DNA of 19,816 nt, from contig NZ_CAMLIX010000074.1 of the NCBI RefSeq assembly GCF_946479975.1, positions 1 through 19,816 of the forward strand, in the 5' to 3' direction. This stretch comes from an uncultured Flavobacterium sp. GTDB taxonomy: Bacteria > Bacteroidota > Bacteroidia > Flavobacteriales > Flavobacteriaceae. Shown in pieces: positions 14,603 through 19,816 of this stretch (the first letter of the stretch is position 1; every line of letters begins with the position of its first letter). The notes below the pieces were generated by a model that saw only the letters and a program-made list of their open reading frames with translations, had not been told where the DNA came from and searched no databases. The position numbers were made by a program, and so were the translations under genes.

Positions 14603-16096
14603 CTATCTCGCTCTAATCGCTAATCTTGGATCATCAAAGTTATCAACTTCATCCATTGTCATTCCAAGAGCATTTGCTACACCTTCTCCATAAGCTGGAT
14701 CGGCTTTGAAACAGTTTCTAATATGACGAACCTGAATAAATTTCTGCGCTCCTCCTACTTGTCCCGCTGTATTTTTAAACAAAAGCTGTTTTTTCTCCTC
14801 TGTCAATAAACGGAATAAAAGTCCAGGTTGTGTAAAATAATCACTGTCGTCTTCTCTAAAATTGTGCGCATACGCATCACCGTAAATTGCCAATGGCGGT
14901 TCTTTTGTTTCCGGCTGATCCTGCCATTCACCAAAACTATTTGGTTCATAGTGTTTTCTTCCTCCAAAATTACCATCTACACGCATTGCGCCGTCTCTGT
15001 GGAAACTGTTGTACGGACATCTTGAAGAGTTTACTGGAATTTGATAGTTGTTTACTCCTAAACGGTAGCGATGAGCATCTCCGTAAGAGAACAAACGTCC
15101 TTGAAGCATTTTATCTGGTGAGAAACCAATTCCTGGAACTACGTGTGCTGGATTAAAAGCGGCTTGCTCTACTTCTGCAAAATAATTTTCAGGGTTTTTA
15201 TTTAGTTCGAATTCTCCAACTGGAATTAGCGGAAAATCTCCTTTTAACCAAACTTTAGTCAAATCGAATGGGTGGAAACGATATGTTTTTGCTTGTTCTT
15301 CTGACATGATCTGAACAAACATTTTCCATTTTGGGAAATTACCTTCTTCAATCGCATCAAATAAATCTCTTTGATGACTTTCTCTATCTCTTCCAACTAA
15401 AGAAGCTGCTTCTTCATCTGAAAGATTCTCAATTCCTTGCTGTGAAACCAAGTGGAATTTTACCCAATGTCTTTCGTTTTGTGAATTGATAAAACTAAAA
15501 GTATGACTTCCAAATCCGTGCATTTCTCTATACGATCTCGGAATTCCTCTATCGCTCATTACAATAGTAACCTGATGTAATGCCTCTGGTAATAATGTCC
15601 AAAAATCCCAATTGTTATCAGCACTTCTCAAATTGGTTTTTGGATCACGTTTTACGGCATGGTTTAGGTCAGGAAATTTCATTGGATCACGGAAAAAGAA
15701 TACTGGAGTATTATTTCCAACCAAATCCCAATTTCCTTCATTTGTATAAAATTTCATGGCAAAACCACGGATATCTCTTTCCGCATCAGCAGCACCTCTT
15801 TCTCCTGCAACAGTAGAAAAACGTACAAACATTTCGGTTTTCTTACCAATTTCCGAAAACAAGTCGGCTTTAGAATATTTGGTAATATCATGTGTCACTG
15901 TAAAAGTCCCGTATGCGCCCGAACCCTTAGCATGCATTCTTCTTTCTGGAATAACTTCGCGATCAAAATGTGCCATCTTTTCGAGGAACCAAAAATCTTG
16001 TAATAATACAGGTCCGCGAGGCCCAGCTGTCTGAATGTTCTGATTATCAGGAACTGGTGCTCCCGTTACAGTTGTTAATTTTTTCTTTTCTTCCAT
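14603..16096 (-). CDS. katA: Monofunctional haem catalase, small-subunit type
   Basis: A 497-residue cytoplasmic enzyme that breaks hydrogen peroxide down to water and oxygen. The distal haem pocket shows His55 ([16 protein letters not shown]) and Asn128 ([15 protein letters not shown]). The proximal haem ligand is Tyr338 in [14 protein letters not shown]. The length and the [13 protein letters not shown] start fit clade-3, NADPH-binding catalases. The start at 16096 is supported by a consensus -7 box TATATTTG on the minus strand at 16120-16127, giving a leader of about 18 nt; no clear TTG -33 box is found. The gene is alone on its strand. The tandem small RNA-like modules begin about 140 bp upstream on the other strand. 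Confidence 0.96.
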   Translation of the reverse strand: MEEKKKLTTVTGAPVPDNQNIQTAGPRGPVLLQDFWFLEKMAHFDREVIPERRMHAKGSGAYGTFTVTHDITKYSKADLFSEIGKKTEMFVRFSTVAGERGAADAERDIRGFAMKFYTNEGNWDLVGNNTPVFFFRDPMKFPDLNHAVKRDPKTNLRSADNNWDFWTLLPEALHQVTIVMSDRGIPRSYREMHGFGSHTFSFINSQNERHWVKFHLVSQQGIENLSDEEAASLVGRDRESHQRDLFDAIEEGNFPKWKMFVQIMSEEQAKTYRFHPFDLTKVWLKGDFPLIPVGEFELNKNPENYFAEVEQAAFNPAHVVPGIGFSPDKMLQGRLFSYGDAHRYRLGVNNYQIPVNSSRCPYNSFHRDGAMRVDGNFGGRKHYEPNSFGEWQDQPETKEPPLAIYGDAYAHNFREDDSDYFTQPGLLFRLLTEEKKQLLFKNTAGQVGGAQKFIQVRHIRNCFKADPAYGEGVANALGMTMDEVDNFDDPRLAIRAR

Positions 16097-16119
16097 TTTG
16101 CTGATTTTTAATGTTTTAT

Positions 16120-16127
16120 CAAATATA
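16120..16127 (-). promoter_or_regulatory. -7 box of katA
   Basis: Minus-strand TATATTTG is a full TAnnTTTG match 23 nt before the katA start. A TTG at the expected -33 spacing is missing; the nearest is about 27 bp upstream, so an activator may be required. Confidence 0.5.
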
Positions 16128-16233
16128 CAAACTTATATTTACGATATTCATAAACAAAATTGATTGTAATTATATTTTAATAATCAAAAATTATTTAACG
16201 TTGCAGAAAGCTTAAAACCTGTACTTTAAAAAT

Positions 16234-16386
16234 CTTAACGTATGTCCAACAAAGTAATAACAAAACCTTAACAGCGTAACGTCGATTTATGTCTGACCTT
16301 TGTAATGTAATAAACTGGTTATTTATTATTTTGGTTTTGGTTAGTTAAATGATGCCGGCGTCTTCGAGATGCCGGCATTCTTTTTT
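16234..16386 (+). ncRNA. Putative small RNA module, copy 1 (promoter, RNA, terminator)
   Basis: A -7-like GACCTTTG (16295-16302) would start a transcript near 16309. No sensible reading frame follows. The predicted ~78-nt RNA opens with a hairpin AATAAA/TTTATT (16309-16314 with 16322-16327), continues with a U/G-rich single strand (UUUUGGUUUUGG), and ends in a strong terminator, ATGCCGGC (16352-16359) with GCCGGCAT (16371-16378) extended by TCT/AGA, then a T-run. The stretch 16245-16386 recurs 230 bp downstream with 10 substitutions in 142 positions and no indels; the central 45 nt (16306-16350) are unchanged. I recognise no known RNA family. Confidence 0.55.
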
Positions 16387-16463
16387 GAATTAAATTCCAA
16401 TAAAAAATCCCAAATTTCAATTTCCTTCGAAAACAGTTAACTGCAAAGAATGGACTGTTTAAC

Positions 16464-16616
16464 ATTAACTTACTTCCAACAAAGTAATAACAAGATCTTA
16501 ACAGCATAACGTCGATTTATATCTGATCTTTGTACTGTAATAAACTGGTTATTTATTATTTTGGTTTTGGTTAGTTAAATAATGCCGACGTCTTTAAGAT
16601 GCCGGCATTCTTTTTT
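16464..16616 (+). ncRNA. Putative small RNA module, copy 2
   Basis: Tandem copy of the preceding module. The -7-like box is GATCTTTG (16525-16532), the AATAAA/TTTATT hairpin and U/G-rich segment are identical, and the terminator stem is 16582-16589 with 16601-16608, carrying one A-C mismatch, followed by a T-run. Nearly all differences from copy 1 are transitions. The 88 bp between the modules (16387-16474) show only weak similarity to the sequence before copy 1 and hold no gene. Confidence 0.55.
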
Positions 16617-16666
16617 GGTATCAATTGGAGTTTGTTTAGGTTTCAAGTTTTACTTTGAACATAATT

Positions 16667-16765
16667 TAACCGCAAAGTTCGCTAGGTGTTTTTTAGTAAT
16701 ACTTAATATTAAACGCAAAGTTCGCAAAGCTTTGTAAACAATTAGTTTAGCCAACTTTGCGGTTA
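16667..16765. repeat. GCAAAG-type intergenic inverted repeat, copy 3
   Basis: The perfect outer arms TAACCGCAAAGTT (16667-16679) and AACTTTGCGGTTA (16753-16765) enclose a central CGCAAAGTTCGCAAAGCTTTG. This is the same family as the repeats at 2105-2270 and 3050-3410. Confidence 0.7.
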
Positions 16766-16784
16766 GATAAAACACTTTCCCCAT

Positions 16785-16843
16785 TTTGGATACAACTACT
16801 AGAGATTTGGATACTCTGGAATAACAACAACTGCAGATCTTTG
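16785..16843 (+). promoter_or_regulatory. Probable AraC-type operator and promoter of the aldo/keto reductase gene
   Basis: TTTGGATAC occurs at 16785-16793 and again at 16806-16814, an exact 9-bp direct repeat with a 21-bp period. A -7-like GATCTTTG (16836-16843) follows, the same variant as in the small RNA module. The second half-site lies at or just before the -33 position, where AraC/XylS activators touch RNA polymerase; no TTG is present at a standard spacing. An AraC gene lies just downstream of the reductase. Confidence 0.6.
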
Positions 16844-16877
16844 TATTATCAAATTTTAATCTAAAAATTTAAAGTAA

Positions 16878-17891
16878 ATGATGGATACAATAAAAAAAAT
16901 AAAATTAGGAAATCAGGGATTAGTTGTTCCGAATATTGGTTTAGGCTGCATGGGAATGACACAAATTGCAGGAAATGATATTTATGGCAAAGCCGATGAA
17001 GCTGAATCGATAAGAACAATTCACCGCTCGCTAGAATTGGGAGGTAATTTTCTTGATACTGCAGATTTGTACGGACCTTTACATAATGAAAGACTGATTG
17101 CAAAAGCCATTAAAGGAAATCGAAACGCTTACAGTATTGCAACGAAATTTGGTTATGAAATCGACGATAACGAAGAACTGACTTGGAAGTTTAACGGGAA
17201 AAAGGATTATGTAAAAAAAGCAGTAGAACGATCTCTTAAAAATTTAGGAACAGATTATATCGACTTGTATTATTTACACCGATTAGATCCCAACACTCCA
17301 ATTGAAGAAACTGTTGGTGCAATGGCAGCGTTAGTAAAGGAAGGAAAAGTGGGTTATATCGGTCTTTCTGAAGTTTCGTCTGAGACGATTAGAAAAGCGC
17401 ACAATATTCATCCTTTAACTGCTGTACAAACTGAATATTCTCTTTTTGAAAGAAGTGTTGAAGAAGATGGGATTTTAAAAACATTAGAAGAATTAAATAT
17501 TGGTTTCGTTGCTTATTCTCCACTCGGAAGAGGTTTTATTTCAGGAGAAATTCAACATCCTGAGGATTTTGCAGAAAATGATTTCAGAAGAACTATTCCG
17601 CGTTTTCAAGGCGAGCAGTTTTACAAAAACATCGAACTTCTAAAAGAAATAAATGGTATTGCTGCCGAAAGAAATATTACAGCTTCACAATTGGCATTGG
17701 CATGGATTACCTCTAAAGGTTTTTTAGCAATTCCAGGCACAAAACGTGTCAAATATCTCCAAGATAATATCGCTGCAGCCCAACTGGTTTTAACTGCCGA
17801 AGAACTAAACAGACTAGAAAGCATTATTCCGTTAGGTACTATTACAGGCGATCGATATGATGCATCTGGAATGGCAAGCGTTAATTTATAA
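16878..17891 (+). CDS. Aldo/keto reductase family oxidoreductase
   Basis: A 337-residue NADPH-dependent reductase with a TIM-barrel fold that would reduce aldehydes or ketones in the cytoplasm. The catalytic tetrad is visible: Asp60 and Tyr65 (NFLDTADLYGP), Lys90 (IATKFGYE) and His134 (DLYYLHRLDP). The C-terminal cofactor region AIPGTKRVKYLQDNIAAA is typical, as is the opening LGNQGLVVPNIGLGCMGM. It resembles the YakC/AKR13-like group; the true substrate cannot be read from sequence. Two adjacent Met codons (16878 and 16881) are possible starts. The AraC gene that follows on the same strand, and the 21-bp direct repeat upstream, suggest substrate-induced expression. Confidence 0.93.
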   Translation: MMDTIKKIKLGNQGLVVPNIGLGCMGMTQIAGNDIYGKADEAESIRTIHRSLELGGNFLDTADLYGPLHNERLIAKAIKGNRNAYSIATKFGYEIDDNEELTWKFNGKKDYVKKAVERSLKNLGTDYIDLYYLHRLDPNTPIEETVGAMAALVKEGKVGYIGLSEVSSETIRKAHNIHPLTAVQTEYSLFERSVEEDGILKTLEELNIGFVAYSPLGRGFISGEIQHPEDFAENDFRRTIPRFQGEQFYKNIELLKEINGIAAERNITASQLALAWITSKGFLAIPGTKRVKYLQDNIAAAQLVLTAEELNRLESIIPLGTITGDRYDASGMASVNL

Positions 17892-17908
17892 AAACTTAAA
17901 ATGTTTAC

Positions 17909-17945
17909 AGGAAAAGTTATCTTTACGATAACTTTTCCTCTTTTA
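17909..17945 (+). terminator. Terminator between the reductase and araC genes
   Basis: Perfect 13-bp stem, AGGAAAAGTTATC (17909-17921) with GATAACTTTTCCT (17927-17939), loop TTTAC, then CTCTTTT. It makes independent or attenuated transcription of the downstream regulator likely. Confidence 0.85.
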
Positions 17946-17956
17946 AATATCCTTTT

Positions 17957-18877
17957 ATGAAAAAAGAAGTTCAAACTCCGCATACCATACATTCAATTTC
18001 AGAACTGCATTCTTTACTTCAGATTCCGAAACCAGAACATCCATTGGTAAGTTTTGTCGATTTGCGCAACATAAGCTGCCAGTTTGATTCTAATTTAAAA
18101 ACGTTAGTTTATGATTTCTATACCATTTCCATCAAAAAAGGATTTGAAGGAAAGATGCGATACGGCCAGAATTATTATGATTTTGATGAAGGCGTAATGG
18201 TATTTATGGGTCCTGGACAAATTATTTCTACCAAAGTTCCTGCTACCACTTATGTTTATGGCGCCATGTTAGTCATTCATCCCGATTTTATCCAGAATTA
18301 TCCTTTGTCCAAAAAGATTAAAGAATACGGCTATTTTTCTTATGCCGTAAATGAAGCGTTGCATCTTTCTGAAAAAGAACAAAATATGATTACCGGAATT
18401 ATGCAAAATATAGAACAGGAATATCTTTCGTCTATAGATGCGTTTAGTCAGGACGTTATGATTTCGCATATCGAATTGCTTCTTAATTATTGTAATCGTT
18501 TTTACAACCGACAGTTTCTAACCCGAAAAACGGCTAACAATACGCTTTTAATAAAATTAGAAACACTTTTAGCTGCTTATTTTGAAAGCGATAAAGTTCA
18601 AAAATTAGGATTACCGACTGTTGCCTACATTTCAGAAGAATTAAATGTTTCTCCCAACTATTTAAGCGATATGTTGCGTTCTCTAACGGGGCAAAGTACG
18701 CAGCATCATATTCACAATAAAATTATTGAAAAAGCAAAAGAACTGCTTACTACAACTTCTTTAAGTGTGAGCGAAACGGCTTATCATTTAGGTTTTGAAT
18801 ATCCGCAGTCTTTCAATAAATTGTTTAAAAGCAAAACAAACGTTTCGCCTTTAGAATTTAGAAATTCGTTTAGTTAA
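17957..18877 (+). CDS. AraC-family transcriptional regulator
   Basis: A 306-residue regulator. Residues 1-195 form an effector domain without an obvious cupin His motif (YDFYTISIKKGFEGKMRYGQNYYDFDEGVMVFMGPGQI is characteristic of this AraC subgroup). Residues ~205-304 contain two helix-turn-helix motifs (VAYISEELNVSPNYLSDMLRS and LSVSETAYHLGFEYPQSFNKLFK) and end in the usual NVSPLEFR. It lies 65 bp after the aldo/keto reductase gene, separated by a terminator, and I infer that it controls that gene through the TTTGGATAC repeats. Its stop codon shares the palindromic TTAA (18874-18877) with the stop of the convergent gene. Confidence 0.92.
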   Translation: MKKEVQTPHTIHSISELHSLLQIPKPEHPLVSFVDLRNISCQFDSNLKTLVYDFYTISIKKGFEGKMRYGQNYYDFDEGVMVFMGPGQIISTKVPATTYVYGAMLVIHPDFIQNYPLSKKIKEYGYFSYAVNEALHLSEKEQNMITGIMQNIEQEYLSSIDAFSQDVMISHIELLLNYCNRFYNRQFLTRKTANNTLLIKLETLLAAYFESDKVQKLGLPTVAYISEELNVSPNYLSDMLRSLTGQSTQHHIHNKIIEKAKELLTTTSLSVSETAYHLGFEYPQSFNKLFKSKTNVSPLEFRNSFS

Positions 18878-19674
18878 TTCTTTAATCTTTCGTGAAGTAA
18901 TTTAAAATACGAAAAAGCTTTTAACAATCTGCTTCCGTGCCAGGAGAACATTTCGCCATCTACAAAAACAGTTTTGGCGTGATGCGTAAATCTTCCTATT
19001 TCAAAAGCATCTTCTTCTTTAAAAGGATAAGGTTCTGATGAAAGAAAAACAAGATCTGGATCGCCTTCTAATCGCATTTTTTTTAATTCGATTTCGGGAT
19101 AACGTCCTTTGTCTTCGTAAATGTTTTTAAAATGATTTAGTTTTAACAACTCATTTATATAGGTATCATTTCCAGCAACCATATAGGGATCTTTCCAGAT
19201 AAAATAGGCAGCTTTTTTTTCCTCTATATCTTGAATATAGTTTTTGAAATCGCTCAAGGCGAATGCCAATTTGTTATTCCACTTTTGGGCTTCGGTTCTG
19301 CAATTGAATAATTGTCCGAAGTCTGAAATCATTTGGAAATTATCTTCTATAGCAACAATATTAGTTACCCAAACTGGACAAATTGCACTTAACTGCTTAA
19401 CAATTTCCTGAGTACTCTCCTCTTTATTACAAATGATAATATCAGGCTGCAATAATTTTATTTTTTCGAAATGAATTTTCTTCGTCCCACCCACAATCTT
19501 CTTAGTAGATTTAAGATGAAACGGATGCACACAAAATTTCGTGATTCCGATAATTTTTTCTTCTAAACCTAAATCATATAATAATTCGGTTTGAGAAGGG
19601 ACCAGCGAAATAATTCGTTTTGGAGCGTTTTCAAAAGAATGAATTGTACCTAATTGATCTATTAATTGTTTCAT
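18874..19674 (-). CDS. Helical-backbone metal receptor (BtuF/FecB-like) protein lacking a signal peptide
   Basis: A 266-residue protein with the fold of cobalamin and siderophore ABC substrate-binding proteins: KRIISLVPSQTELLYDLGL (19-37), IGITKFCVHPF, LQPDIIICNKEES, a long backbone helix near 115-150, YMVAGNDTYINELLKL, PDLVFLSSEPYPF and a final GSRLLKAFSYFKLLHERL. The length fits BtuF. The N-terminus MKQLIDQLGTIHSFENAPKR is polar with no signal peptide or lipobox, so as written it would stay in the cytoplasm, and no upstream in-frame Met with a signal is evident. No permease or ATPase gene is in the window. Alternative view: a cytoplasmic protein that keeps the receptor fold for another use. 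It overlaps the convergent araC stop by 4 bp. Confidence 0.85.
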   Translation of the reverse strand: MKQLIDQLGTIHSFENAPKRIISLVPSQTELLYDLGLEEKIIGITKFCVHPFHLKSTKKIVGGTKKIHFEKIKLLQPDIIICNKEESTQEIVKQLSAICPVWVTNIVAIEDNFQMISDFGQLFNCRTEAQKWNNKLAFALSDFKNYIQDIEEKKAAYFIWKDPYMVAGNDTYINELLKLNHFKNIYEDKGRYPEIELKKMRLEGDPDLVFLSSEPYPFKEEDAFEIGRFTHHAKTVFVDGEMFSWHGSRLLKAFSYFKLLHERLKN

Positions 19675-19680
19675 AGATTT

Positions 19681-19740
19681 CGGTCGCAGTCGCAGTTTTC
19701 AGTCGCAGTGACCTGTGACTGAAAACTGTGACTGAAAACT
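19681..19740. repeat. GTCGCAGT-type short tandem and inverted repeat
   Basis: GTCGCAGT units in tandem (from 19683) are followed by AGTTTTCAGTCGCAG (19694-19708), which pairs with 19713-19727 with one G-U or mismatch position, and GTGACTGAAAACT is then repeated at 19728-19740. It stands just upstream of the metal-receptor gene start. The last ~75 bases of the window show no gene I can confirm. Confidence 0.6.
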
Positions 19741-19816
19741 TTATTTATTAGCAATGATTTCTTCCATTTATTTTTTCCATCCAATTTTTATTAATATTGT
19801 TTTTTTTAAGTGCTTT

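Noticed and set aside
14828..16034. Open frames antisense to the catalase gene
   Set aside because: They are shadows of the katA codons, with no independent promoter or conserved features.
19748..19816. 3' end of another leftward gene running off the window
   Set aside because: Two minus-strand frames are open to the edge (ending ...GRNHC at 19748 and ...KIGWKK at 19768), and too little sequence is present to choose or to show that either is real.

Overview
The window looks like chromosomal DNA of a Flavobacterium-type Bacteroidetes. It is AT-rich, has near-consensus TAnnTTTG -7 boxes, A/T-rich leaders without strong Shine-Dalgarno sequences, and intergenic repeats that I associate with that genus. 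No rRNA, tRNA, transposase, phage or CRISPR feature was seen. All identifications come from reading the sequence; no database search was run.

Layout. Positions 118-1117: a leftward AraC regulator. Positions 1434-4871: a tandem family of four small secreted beta-sandwich-like proteins (A-D). A-C share an elaborate promoter: a 30-bp block, which also stands exactly in front of the araC gene, then two 10-bp half-sites 21 bp apart, then a TTG -33 box and a -7 box 23 bp further on. D lacks this. A and B carry an almost identical ~125-bp 3' UTR although their proteins differ at about a third of positions. Positions 4917-5500: an array of palindrome-rich repeats. Positions 5605-9045: a fused B12-dependent acyl-CoA mutase with its G-protein chaperone (IcmF type), leftward. 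Positions 9334-13315: an L,D-transpeptidase, three unrecognised small proteins and a DUF4197 lipoprotein. Positions 13428-14282: purU. Positions 14603-16096: a catalase, leftward. Positions 16234-16616: two tandem copies, exactly 230 bp apart, of a promoter-like, ORF-free, terminator-bearing module, best read as duplicated small RNA genes. Positions 16878-18877: an aldo/keto reductase preceded by a 21-bp-period direct repeat, then a second AraC regulator. Positions 18874-19674: a BtuF/FecB-like metal-receptor-fold protein, convergent with that regulator.

How the genes fit together. There are two probable AraC regulons. The left regulator may control itself and secreted proteins A-C. The right regulator may control the reductase through the TTTGGATAC repeat. 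The middle is mostly independent metabolic and envelope genes: acyl-CoA carbon-skeleton rearrangement, peptidoglycan cross-linking, formyl-folate turnover and peroxide removal. The most promising undescribed items are the duplicated small RNA module, the shared secreted-protein operator and the conserved 3' UTR.
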